This document shows, piece after piece, positions 24,980-34,308 of a DNA stretch of 64,000 nt. The notes beneath the pieces are model-generated. The model was not told the DNA's origin, did no database searches, and was given only the letters and a program-made list of their open reading frames with translations. The translations under genes were made by a program, and so were the position numbers. The DNA comes from Paenibacillus eucommiae (GTDB taxonomy: Bacteria; Bacillota; Bacilli; Paenibacillales; NBRC-103111). Positions within the stretch are counted from its first letter, which is position 1. Each line of letters begins with the position of its first letter. The stretch spans positions 1 to 64,000 of the forward strand of contig NZ_JAGGLB010000023.1 in assembly GCF_017874215.1 (NCBI RefSeq), read 5' to 3'.

Positions 24980-27900
24980 TTAATCCTGGCGAATTAGCTC
25001 AATATCATCCAGGTAGAGCCGTTCTCCTACTTTGAAATTTCTAATATGAATTAGCAGCTCTGCACTCGCCATCGGCACACCGTTGTAATGGGACATCACT
25101 TCAAATTCAGTCGAATAGGTTACCCATTGCCCCCCAGATGCTGATCCTTGCTGCACCGGTGCAGGGACAGAGCCGATATTTGTGCCCTGTGCATTTTTGA
25201 ATACTATATAGTAACTTACTGTCCCCTCTGTTTGGGCAGATGTCAGGTAATGGAGTACCCCCACATAGTGACCAGGTTCCAGCACAATTCTTTGGAACGG
25301 TCCCCCGCCACCTGCTTGAATCTGCGCCGCAGACAATCCATTGATTGTCATGCTCGATAGCCCGCTTCGCTTGAGCGAATCCGAGCGTGTGAAGCCCTCT
25401 CCCCAATAACTCCAACCATCTGCTTTGCCGTTCGTCCAATGCTCAAAGGATGAATTGGCCAGTACTGACGTGTATCCCGCCAAGCGTCCAACCGTTATCA
25501 GATTCGTCTGCAACACAGGTGCACTGCCATATCCGATTTCATATGCAGCATATTGCTCCCATGGAAGGGGGGCAATGCTGGGAATCGTTACGGTTGCTGT
25601 TAAAGTCGCAGCATCCCAGTTCACCCCAGCCGGAATGACTGTCTGACCGTTATGTGTATTGCTTATTGCAAAATCAGCTATGGCCGGTGTTTGCTCCGGC
25701 GCCGTATTAAAGACGACAAGCAGCTCGCCATTTGCTGCTTCCGCTGATACCGGTACTGGTACTGGAACATCATCCTTCCGGATCAGCTCGATATCGTCCA
25801 GGTAGAGCCGCTCACCTGTTTTAAAGTTTTTAATATGAATCAGCAGTTCTGCGCTTGCCATTGGCACACCATTATAATGGGACATTACTTCAAACTCGGT
25901 TGAGAAAGTCACCCATTTTCCGCCAGACGTAGCTCCTTGCTGCACAGGAACAGGAACGGAACCGATATTGGTACCTTGTGCATTTTTAAATACTAACGAG
26001 AAGCCGATTGTCCCCTCTGTTTGAGCAGCAGTCCGGTAATGGAAGGCACCGACATATTGTCCAGGCTCCAGAACGATTCCTTGAAACGGCCCCCCGCCGC
26101 CTGCTTGAATCTGCGCAGCACTTAATCCATTCACAGTCAGACTCGCCTGTCCGCTCCGTTTGATTGTATCTGCACGTGTGAATCCTTCTCCCCAAAGGCG
26201 CCAGCCATCTGGCTTCCCGGCTGTCCAATCCTCAAAGGATGAGTTGGCCAGCACTGAGGTATACCCTGGCAAGCGTCCAATCACCAAAGGCGTCGAACGA
26301 ATGAAGTCTTCCTTGTAAGTGATTTCGTACTCCACACTTTGCTCCCATGCGAGCTGTGCAATAGACGGTATTGCTAGCGAAGCTGTTCGAGTTGCAGCAT
26401 CCCATTCTATATACGTCGGAGTAATGACGCCTGTGCCATCGAGTTGCTCTACGCTGAAATCTTCAATTTGCGGCACTTGTGCCGGCTCCTCATTAAACAC
26501 AATACGCAGCGTACCATTCTCTGCTTCTACTGCAGTGAGCAGCGGAACCTCGCCAGGATCATCTGCTTGATAGAACTCGAAATCATCCAGATACAAGGTA
26601 CCTCCCTCGAAAAAGCCGTTCACCGTAGCAGACATACGAATACCTTTCACTGGTATGCCGTTCACCTTGCTTGGCACGACATCCATAATTTGAATCGTTT
26701 GCCACCTGCCCATCGAGGTATAGAAAGGCTGTTGGTCACTCTTAAAGGTCGCCAGCTTGTGGCCCTGCTCATCCAGAAGGTTCAATTCCAGCCAGATGTC
26801 TCCGACAGAAGCAATATCATTGCTGACAAAATATTTGAGGCGGGCAATAGCAAGGCCTGATTGGCCAGGCATGGTTTGATTGATATCACCAAAATAAAAA
26901 TCCTTCACTACCACACTTGAGTCCCCTGAGGCAGCAAGACCGGTTTTCTTGTCGAACTTCCCATAATTAACAATATTCGCATCCCAATATTTGGCCGTCA
27001 CTTTTCCATTATCGTTTTCAGTTGCTTCCTCAAACGATGAATTAAGATTATTCGGTCCATCAACTACTGCTTTCAATAGCAATTGGGCATAATTGCGAAT
27101 CATTGGTGTTTCCCCTTGTGCCGCCAACTCCACTGCCTTTTGATGTACAGGTCCTGATGACGGTTCATGATCCTTCAAATAAGCAACGAGCGCCCAGAAC
27201 GCTTCTGCATTTATTCCAGACCAAAGCATTCCTGTGCGGTTCATTTCAAACAATGGGGTATGCACGAGTATCGGATCATTTTTGAATTGTTCAACCAATG
27301 TCTGTCTTTTTTTAGCATACGTCATTTTCTCTTCGAAATTCACAGCTTGCTCCAGCAGTATGAGCGCATCAGCAGCCGTCTGCAAAGGCGCCACTGACTT
27401 CGGATAGCTGATTGCTGACGCTTCATAGTATTCGAATGCGCGCAACAGCAGCGCCGCCCTTGACTTTTCCTTAGCTGTCACCGCTTTGTCGAGCGCTGTC
27501 TCCAGCCATAACCGGCTCTGCCTGATTTCTTCTTCTCCGACGATGGATAGATAGCTTGCAGAGGAAAAGTTCAAATACGTCGTATTTTTTCTACCGTTAA
27601 ACCAACTTGTCTCTTTGATCCTATTTTCCCAAAAATCATTCCAATGCTCATAGTACGCCTGAAGGTAAGGTGCTGCCTCTGCACCAACTGCGCGTGTGTA
27701 CCAATCATCCAGCAATACATCAATATCCTGATCAGGATTCCATAACAGCTTCGTCATAAGCCAAGCCTTTGGCCCTTCACCCCAGTTAGGAGCCATTTCC
27801 GTGAAATAGGCGTTGGCTTGATGCTGTTCCCCATACTTGAATATATCAGCGAGGATGTTGAAGTATACGCGTGGCACTGTATATGGTGTACCGTAGGTGT

Positions 27901-30766
27901 AATCATAGAGACCAATATTTGCCGCTTTCTGTTCCCAGGCTTGCATAATTGCAACATCTTTAGCCAACACACCAGAGTCGTTCCAAGTCATTCTGTCTTT
28001 GGTCAAATAAGGAACAACCCGTTCATGAAGCTGAAAAGAAGGCGGATCATACACTTCCTGGTAGGCAAGTATGCCAAACCATTTGTCCTTGAATTTCCCG
28101 TTCTCTGCTGCGAGCACTCTTTCAACGACATCATTCACCCATGTGTAGTAGATGTCCGACATATCTGTCAGCCCTAACGAATTTTTTTGGCTCGTATAGT
28201 TGCCATGGGCTGGATTTTCTTCACAAAAAGTACCATTGTCATTGACCGCAAGAGACATGGAAGGTTCATTAGGATTGGCGTTAAAATAATTGATAATCCA
28301 GGCAGCTGCGACTTGAGCGGTCTCAGGATTGCTATAGCATGGCTGCCAGCCCCAATTCACGACCGGAATGTAAGGCACGCCATTTTTTTGGGAGAAATAG
28401 TCGGGATGCATGTTTAAATAAGCTTGTGATGTCGGGAAAAATCGCCAAACATTATGCTCATAGCCTATATTCTGCACGCGCAGCCGATTGCGTACGCCCC
28501 ATTCATGCTGTGTCGGATTACTCCCTACTTGGTTGTAATACTGTAATGGCCACATGACCCGCGACAAGTACACAGGCTCTTCCTGAACTTCCTGAATGGG
28601 CACGAATAAATCTGGATGCTGCGGGACATCCTCACCATCTTCTCCAGGCATCAACCAGCGCACGCCGACATAACGCTCAAGAAATTCATATACGCCGTAC
28701 TCCATGCCCTGTACTGTAGTGCCAACAATTGTTATAGCGCCTGCTTTCGAATCGATAATAAACGAATCTTCTTTCATTGCTGCGAGTTGGCTCTCCAAAT
28801 ACAATTCATCTCCAGGATGGCTGGTGCCGATGTATATTTTTGCGAGATCGCTGTACAACTGCTCATTGGCATCCAGTTCCGTTTGAGGTATAATCGGCAG
28901 TTCAGCAGTGGTCGATCTCTCCACATATGCAGCAAGCAATTCAGCTGCCTCCACCGTTGCTCCAGTTGCTGCTGCAACAACTATTACAGCATGTGCCTGC
29001 CCTTGCTCCACAAGCAGCAAGCCCGCTGGTACAACCAAGGGAGCAACATCAACGGCTGTCTGACCTTTGTAGGAGATGCGATATGTGACTTGCTGTTCCT
29101 CCGGCTTGAGCACAATGGATGCAATCTTTAACACCGCTTTATTATTGGAAGCATGCCAGATCACTTTGTTCGGGGCAATCGTTAGCTCTAATTCACCAGC
29201 GATTTGCTGCTTGATAATGAAATCACTCTGCTGTGGCTCATCGGCTGGCAATTTGTCAAAAAAGACGGTAATGGCACCATTAACAGCTGTATGAGATACG
29301 ATTTTGGCATTATCACTTTGCTCCGGGGGATTCGTAGCAGGCGCTCCGGTCGACGGAGGCGATCCAGATGATATGGTAGCTGCGCCTTCCAGTGATAATG
29401 GCTGGCTTTCAAATGTCGAGCCTTTGGCGCCTTCGCTCAGCGTTGCCTTTTCTATCGTGCCAGTCCCTAGAACATGGAGGATCGCTTCCACAACTAGCCA
29501 GATAATCGTCGTATCCTGTTCAGTTACAAGGGTCGTTCCGCTTGCTTGTGACTTAATAACCAGCTTGTTAATCACTCCATGAAGCAGCTCAATTCTGGCA
29601 TCGGAAGCCTCAACTTCAACGCGATCAAATTGTCCATTAAGGATTACCTTGCTGCCAGCAGGTAGGCTTGCTGAGACCTGAACACTGTGAACCCCTCCTC
29701 CTGAAACAACAGCTGCATGCTCCAAGGTCGCTGCGGAATGTATACTAACAGCTCCAATCGTTGTATTTCCTTCAAGCACTACTCGGACAGGGCTAAGTTT
29801 TTTGTCAATTATTACATTGCCCAGCTGAGAATCACGGATATAAACGCTATGAGTTCCTCCACCGTTAATAGTCGTTTGGCCCTCTACCTTTACCCGGTCA
29901 AGCCGTACATCGCCTTCGCCGATGCCGTCCGTTAACGTTAACTGCCCTTTAATGATCATGTTGCGCAAAGTCACTGCCTTAGAGGATATGACCACATCTC
30001 CATGTATAGTTTCCGTCTGATCCTCCTCCAGACCGTATACACCGGGTTCTCCAAAGCTACGTTCGACTGCATCCTGTGCATGAACGAAAGTCAAGGCTCT
30101 GTCAAGGAGTGTAACGGCTTCTGCCCGTGTCATTGCGGTGAGTGGCCTGAAGCTGCCATCTTTGTATCCAATCATGATTTTGAACCCGGCAATGAGCTGT
30201 ACTGCCTGATGGCTCCAGTCTGCAATCTCGGCATCATCCATGAAGGCCGGAGCTTCTGCAGCTGAAAGCTTGTTCAAATACGGCGCTAGAATGGCACCTA
30301 ACATAACAGCCGCTTCCTGTCTGCTGATCTTACCCTGCACACGTGCGGTTCCATCTTCATAACCTTGGAGATAGCCTTCATTTACCGCGATAGACACATC
30401 CTCATACTGCCAATCTGCTGCAGTTAGATCCGTGAATTGAATGTCTTTCTGTGCCGTGAAGCCAAAGGAACGATTAATTAATGCAACCATCTCTCCTCTG
30501 GCAATTTGAAGATCAGGTGCCACCTGTCCATTCGTATAGCCCTGTAGCAAGCCAGCCTCCAGCCACTTTGTTAACTGGGCTTGTGCCCAGTGTCCCTGAA
30601 TATCCGTGCCTGTCAGCTTCTCTGTCTGCACTGGAGCTGTTTGCACTGAAGCTGCTGCCGAATACGCTGTTGCCGCTTGGCCAGAAGTAAGGCCTAGTGT
30701 GGAAAGAATAACACAAATACTTAGTAAGACCCTGAAGGCCGTTGACCCCAGCTTACTTCCCTTCAT
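24980..30766 (-). CDS. SLH-anchored DUF4838 protein with N-terminal SLH domains
   Basis: A 1928-residue secreted protein. A signal peptide (about 1-32) is followed by three SLH domains (about 55-102, 110-160, 175-226), a parallel-beta-helix-like stretch (about 245-445, alternating strands such as MIIKGQLTLTDG), an Ig-like domain (about 485-575), a GH67 N-terminal-like domain (about 580-740) and a DUF4838 core with ND-x4-CE (Asn842, Asp843, Cys848, Glu849). A helical part follows, then three CBM4/9-like jelly rolls (about 1236-1400, 1480-1665, 1750-1928), the last two each preceded by an Ig-like module and nearly duplicated at DNA level (about 793 bp apart). It shares the core with the 2054-residue protein at 6887 but anchors from the other end. 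It starts 47 bases after a permease gene, so it is the last gene of a sugar-uptake operon. It is probably a surface glycosidase; GH163-like activity is inferred. Confidence 0.92.
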   Translation of the reverse strand: MKGSKLGSTAFRVLLSICVILSTLGLTSGQAATAYSAAASVQTAPVQTEKLTGTDIQGHWAQAQLTKWLEAGLLQGYTNGQVAPDLQIARGEMVALINRSFGFTAQKDIQFTDLTAADWQYEDVSIAVNEGYLQGYEDGTARVQGKISRQEAAVMLGAILAPYLNKLSAAEAPAFMDDAEIADWSHQAVQLIAGFKIMIGYKDGSFRPLTAMTRAEAVTLLDRALTFVHAQDAVERSFGEPGVYGLEEDQTETIHGDVVISSKAVTLRNMIIKGQLTLTDGIGEGDVRLDRVKVEGQTTINGGGTHSVYIRDSQLGNVIIDKKLSPVRVVLEGNTTIGAVSIHSAATLEHAAVVSGGGVHSVQVSASLPAGSKVILNGQFDRVEVEASDARIELLHGVINKLVIKSQASGTTLVTEQDTTIIWLVVEAILHVLGTGTIEKATLSEGAKGSTFESQPLSLEGAATISSGSPPSTGAPATNPPEQSDNAKIVSHTAVNGAITVFFDKLPADEPQQSDFIIKQQIAGELELTIAPNKVIWHASNNKAVLKIASIVLKPEEQQVTYRISYKGQTAVDVAPLVVPAGLLLVEQGQAHAVIVVAAATGATVEAAELLAAYVERSTTAELPIIPQTELDANEQLYSDLAKIYIGTSHPGDELYLESQLAAMKEDSFIIDSKAGAITIVGTTVQGMEYGVYEFLERYVGVRWLMPGEDGEDVPQHPDLFVPIQEVQEEPVYLSRVMWPLQYYNQVGSNPTQHEWGVRNRLRVQNIGYEHNVWRFFPTSQAYLNMHPDYFSQKNGVPYIPVVNWGWQPCYSNPETAQVAAAWIINYFNANPNEPSMSLAVNDNGTFCEENPAHGNYTSQKNSLGLTDMSDIYYTWVNDVVERVLAAENGKFKDKWFGILAYQEVYDPPSFQLHERVVPYLTKDRMTWNDSGVLAKDVAIMQAWEQKAANIGLYDYTYGTPYTVPRVYFNILADIFKYGEQHQANAYFTEMAPNWGEGPKAWLMTKLLWNPDQDIDVLLDDWYTRAVGAEAAPYLQAYYEHWNDFWENRIKETSWFNGRKNTTYLNFSSASYLSIVGEEEIRQSRLWLETALDKAVTAKEKSRAALLLRAFEYYEASAISYPKSVAPLQTAADALILLEQAVNFEEKMTYAKKRQTLVEQFKNDPILVHTPLFEMNRTGMLWSGINAEAFWALVAYLKDHEPSSGPVHQKAVELAAQGETPMIRNYAQLLLKAVVDGPNNLNSSFEEATENDNGKVTAKYWDANIVNYGKFDKKTGLAASGDSSVVVKDFYFGDINQTMPGQSGLAIARLKYFVSNDIASVGDIWLELNLLDEQGHKLATFKSDQQPFYTSMGRWQTIQIMDVVPSKVNGIPVKGIRMSATVNGFFEGGTLYLDDFEFYQADDPGEVPLLTAVEAENGTLRIVFNEEPAQVPQIEDFSVEQLDGTGVITPTYIEWDAATRTASLAIPSIAQLAWEQSVEYEITYKEDFIRSTPLVIGRLPGYTSVLANSSFEDWTAGKPDGWRLWGEGFTRADTIKRSGQASLTVNGLSAAQIQAGGGGPFQGIVLEPGQYVGAFHYRTAAQTEGTIGFSLVFKNAQGTNIGSVPVPVQQGATSGGKWVTFSTEFEVMSHYNGVPMASAELLIHIKNFKTGERLYLDDIELIRKDDVPVPVPVSAEAANGELLVVFNTAPEQTPAIADFAISNTHNGQTVIPAGVNWDAATLTATVTIPSIAPLPWEQYAAYEIGYGSAPVLQTNLITVGRLAGYTSVLANSSFEHWTNGKADGWSYWGEGFTRSDSLKRSGLSSMTINGLSAAQIQAGGGGPFQRIVLEPGHYVGVLHYLTSAQTEGTVSYYIVFKNAQGTNIGSVPAPVQQGSASGGQWVTYSTEFEVMSHYNGVPMASAELLIHIRNFKVGERLYLDDIELIRQD

Positions 30767-30813
30767 GAAACCACCACCTCTTTTCTCAGATATAAAATCC
30801 TACCGCTAACGCA

Positions 30814-31695
30814 TTAACCTTTTACAGACCCAACCAGCACGCCTTTGATGAAATGCTTCTGCAAAAACGGGTATACACACATGATCGGGACAGTAGTAAT
30901 CATAATCATTGCCCCTCGTAACGCCTGAGGCGTCGCCCTCTCGTTCATATTCAGCAAAATAGCGCTATCCAGATCCTGATTGGTCATCGTCAAAACAATG
31001 CGCCTCAAGAACACTTGTACTGGCATAAGGTCCGGGTTCGTAATGTATATGGTGGCATCAAACCAGGCATTCCAGTGCGTAACCCCATAGAACAAACCGA
31101 TCGTTACAAGCATAGGCATGCTTATGGGTACAATAATACTGACCAGTACCCTCAGCGGTGAGGCGCCATCCAGAACGGCAGACTCTTCTAGGCTTTCCGG
31201 TATTTGTGAGAAAAAGCTCTTCATAATTAATAAATACCAGGCGCTAATCAACGATGGAAGAATCATGACCCAGAACGTATTGGTCAGATGCAAAAACTTC
31301 ATCAGCAAATACGTGGGCACCAGGCCGCCGCTGAACAGCATCGATATAAATACAAGCGTGATGATGATGTTGCGCCCTGGCAACGTTGTTCTCGATATCC
31401 CATAGGCCATTGTTGCCGTAAAAATCAGATTGAGCGAAGTGCCAACCGTTGTACGCAATATGGAAATCCAATAGCTTTTGTACAACGCGGATCCTTGGCT
31501 CAGCAACGTCTTGTACGCGGTCACATCGATTTTCTCGGGAATCAGAATGAAGCTTCCCCGCCGGATCAGCTCCTGTTCACTAACAAGCGAGGTAGAAAGC
31601 AAGATAAGGAAAGGAACGATAAATGTTAACGTCATCACTGACAAAAAGGTGTAATTAAAAATGTTAAATAGCTTGCCGCTGGCGGATTCTCTCAT
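30814..31695 (-). CDS. Carbohydrate ABC transporter permease (LplC/YtcP-like)
   Basis: A 293-residue inner-membrane permease with six predicted helices. The cytoplasmic EAA loop reads EESAVLDGASPLRVLVSIIV, which docks the ATPase. The C-terminus (KHFIKGVLVGSVKG) is characteristic of the LplC/YtcP group. It is ten bases downstream of its LplB-like partner. No ATPase gene is present in the locus. As with other Bacillota sugar importers, a shared MsmX-type ATPase encoded elsewhere would energise it (family knowledge). The likely cargo is an oligosaccharide released by the adjacent surface protein. Confidence 0.92.
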   Translation of the reverse strand: MRESASGKLFNIFNYTFLSVMTLTFIVPFLILLSTSLVSEQELIRRGSFILIPEKIDVTAYKTLLSQGSALYKSYWISILRTTVGTSLNLIFTATMAYGISRTTLPGRNIIITLVFISMLFSGGLVPTYLLMKFLHLTNTFWVMILPSLISAWYLLIMKSFFSQIPESLEESAVLDGASPLRVLVSIIVPISMPMLVTIGLFYGVTHWNAWFDATIYITNPDLMPVQVFLRRIVLTMTNQDLDSAILLNMNERATPQALRGAMIMITTVPIMCVYPFLQKHFIKGVLVGSVKG

Positions 31696-31705
31696 TCCAT
31701 CTCAC

Positions 31706-32623
31706 CTACCATATTCCTTCATGTCCTAGCTTCTTCGCTACGTAGTTCGCCCCGGCGACCAATATAAGCGCAATAACGGCTTTGAACAGCCCCACTGCTG
31801 ACGCGAATGAATATTGCAAATCAAGCAGCCCTTTGCGGTACACATACGTATCGATAATATCTGCAACTTCATACACGGACGGCGAATAAAGCAAGAATAT
31901 TTGCTCGAAGCCGGCATCCAGAATATGACCGATGTTCAGTATAAACAGAATAACCATAATAAAGCTAATGCTCGGAAGCGTGATGTTCCACATCTGCCTG
32001 ATCCGCCCTGCACCGTCGACTTTGGCAGCTTCGTAGAGCTGCTGGTCCACCCCTGCGATCGCTGCAATATAAATAATGCTGCTCCAGCCGATTTCCTTCC
32101 ATATCCCGGAGATGACAAGGACGGACCTGAAATAGCGATGATCCCCCAAAAACATAATCGGCTCAAAACCCAGGCGCTGTAAAGCGCTGTTGATAAATCC
32201 GCCATCCGCTGTCAGCATCATAGTGACGAGGCCTGCCAGCACGACCATCGAAATAAAATGCGGCATATAGGAAATGGTTTGGACCGTTTTTTTTAAAACC
32301 TTCAGCCGAACTTCATTTAATAACAGCGCTAAAATAATCGGTGCAGGGAAGCCAAAAAACAGCTTGTAAGAGCTAATAATGAGCGTGTTGCCGATAATAT
32401 TCCAGAAGTAGTAGGAATCTATAAAATTACGGAAATGCTTGAGCCCTACCCAATCCGCTGACAAAATGCCGCTTAGTCCCTGGAAAGGTGAAATATCTTT
32501 GAAGGCTATAATAACACCATACATAGGGCCATACTGAAAAATCAGAAAATACAACAAGCCAGGAAGTACTAATAATAAATACAGTTTTTCCCTTCTCATT
32601 CGAACCCATATTGAAGTTTTCAA
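31706..32623 (-). CDS. ABC transporter permease (LplB-like)
   Basis: A 305-residue permease with six helices. It opens with a basic N-terminus, then LYLLLVLPGLLYFLIFQYGPMYGVIIAF, a signature of the LplB/YteP subfamily. The EAA loop is EAAKVDGAGRIRQMWNITLP. It forms the membrane pore with the LplC-like protein. It begins seven bases after the solute-binding protein stop, so all three are co-transcribed. Confidence 0.93.
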   Translation of the reverse strand: MKTSIWVRMRREKLYLLLVLPGLLYFLIFQYGPMYGVIIAFKDISPFQGLSGILSADWVGLKHFRNFIDSYYFWNIIGNTLIISSYKLFFGFPAPIILALLLNEVRLKVLKKTVQTISYMPHFISMVVLAGLVTMMLTADGGFINSALQRLGFEPIMFLGDHRYFRSVLVISGIWKEIGWSSIIYIAAIAGVDQQLYEAAKVDGAGRIRQMWNITLPSISFIMVILFILNIGHILDAGFEQIFLLYSPSVYEVADIIDTYVYRKGLLDLQYSFASAVGLFKAVIALILVAGANYVAKKLGHEGIW

Positions 32624-32630
32624 ATGTTGA

Positions 32631-34205
32631 TCATCCCGCTTCCCTGTCCTTCACGCGCTCATATTCCTTCGTATATGCATCAATCCATTTATTGATCCCT
32701 GCATCCTCAAGCTCTTTCAAAAATTGGGCATACTCGGACAATGGCCGGGCACCCATGATGAACTTTGTAATCTCCTGTTCAATCATTCTGTCAACATCAC
32801 TCAATGACGGAACTTCCTCAGCAATTCTGGCTGTTTCAAACAAGTAGCTTACCTCTGAGGTTCCTTCATACTTCACTTTCTCTTTCTCTACCAGATACTT
32901 AGCAAAAAATGGCCTGATCCATGGGTCGTTACTGTTCGGATCATCTTCGCGGAATTGGACCGTCATGGCAAAGGAGAAGGCCGTCATAAACTCACCGGCA
33001 TAGTCGGTATTCAAGCGGCGGAGTGTTCCTTGTTCCTTGTCAACCCATTCCCAATGCTTTCCCTGCAAGCCGTAGTATCCGGTCAAATAATTGTCCACAT
33101 CGGATTGCAGCCAATTAATATAGCGAATCGCACCTTCAGGGTTTTTGGCGTTTTTGTTAATCATCGTGCCTGCTTTTCCAACGCCGCCTACCATCCGTCC
33201 ATAACCTTTAGGCCCTTGCAGATCAGCCACTACATACTCAGCATCTTGATCTAACGTGCCGCGAATGGCCATTGTCTGGGCAAATGTGCGTGAATGCCAT
33301 GTTGCTGCGCTGCCAACCCGGTTGGCTCTGACAAGCTCGATCACACGTGTTCCATCTGAGGAGAATGATTCGCGGTAAATATATCCTTTCTTAAACCAAT
33401 CTGCCATTTTTTTGACGAACGTTTCATAATCCGGATTTTGCACCGTCGGCCGTACTTTACCTTCGGCATCGATCCAGTTGCCATAGCCGTTATCCATGAA
33501 CAAGCCAGCCAATGTCCGGTTCATTTCGGCAAAGGACGTAATAAGCGGAATGGTTTCGCCATTGCCGACCGGGTCTTTTTCTTTGAATGCTTTTAAAACA
33601 GCTTCAAATTCCTCCAGATTTGTCGGCACTGGCAATCCCACCTCATCGAGCCAATCTTTGCGAATGGTTAACGCCTCGCCAGCCATCGGGGGCGAGATCG
33701 GCAATGCCCACAGTTCGCCATCCGACGTTTGGAGTGCCTCCCAGGAAGCCCTCGACCAATTGTCTGGCCACAATGCCCTGATTGCTTGACCATGATTATC
33801 AAGCAGCTTGTTCAAAGGGAAAGCGCCACCACTGGCTTGATGCAGATCCATTGTTCCGATATAAATATCCAACGGTTCATTGCCAGCCAGCAGTAAATTC
33901 AACCGGTCTGCCTCCGACCCTTTCGGCGGCACGATCTCAATGACTTCTACGCCCGTCTGCTCTTTAATGTATTGGCGTATTTCATCCAATGTCTCTTTGG
34001 TGCTCATATTGACTGCATTTCCTAGATGCCCATAGTTGGGGTACAAATATACTTTCCCATAATCTTTTGGTGCCTCTCCATCTGTACCGGCAGTGCTGCC
34101 GGAATCGCTTGCTGACGGCTCAGCCGGTGTATTGGATGAACACGCTGCCAATAAAGAAAGTACTAAAGTGATGCTCAGCAATAACTGGAACCATTTCTTT
34201 TTCAT
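32631..34205 (-). CDS. Extracellular solute-binding lipoprotein (LplA-like)
   Basis: A 524-residue carbohydrate-binding lipoprotein. Signal KKKWFQLLLSITLVLSLLAAC is lipidated at Cys22, followed by a Ser/Pro/Gly linker and a two-lobe family-1 binding fold of the larger LplA/YtcQ type (DEIRQYIKEQTGVEV; PLNKLLDNHG; WALPISPPMAGEALTIRKDW). The frame is open 46 codons upstream, but ATG 34205 has GGGAGG at eight bases and starts the signal. It captures the ligand for the two downstream permeases. A 103-base gap separates it from the regulator gene upstream and may contain its own promoter. Confidence 0.93.
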   Translation of the reverse strand: MKKKWFQLLLSITLVLSLLAACSSNTPAEPSASDSGSTAGTDGEAPKDYGKVYLYPNYGHLGNAVNMSTKETLDEIRQYIKEQTGVEVIEIVPPKGSEADRLNLLLAGNEPLDIYIGTMDLHQASGGAFPLNKLLDNHGQAIRALWPDNWSRASWEALQTSDGELWALPISPPMAGEALTIRKDWLDEVGLPVPTNLEEFEAVLKAFKEKDPVGNGETIPLITSFAEMNRTLAGLFMDNGYGNWIDAEGKVRPTVQNPDYETFVKKMADWFKKGYIYRESFSSDGTRVIELVRANRVGSAATWHSRTFAQTMAIRGTLDQDAEYVVADLQGPKGYGRMVGGVGKAGTMINKNAKNPEGAIRYINWLQSDVDNYLTGYYGLQGKHWEWVDKEQGTLRRLNTDYAGEFMTAFSFAMTVQFREDDPNSNDPWIRPFFAKYLVEKEKVKYEGTSEVSYLFETARIAEEVPSLSDVDRMIEQEITKFIMGARPLSEYAQFLKELEDAGINKWIDAYTKEYERVKDREAG

Positions 34206-34308
34206 ACGCAACCTCCCTTTGTTTGTTAAGAACATAGCCAAATTATAGGTTACGACACCGCATGATTTAAATGATTCATCTTTGACATTCATAGGTAATA
34301 TTATGACT

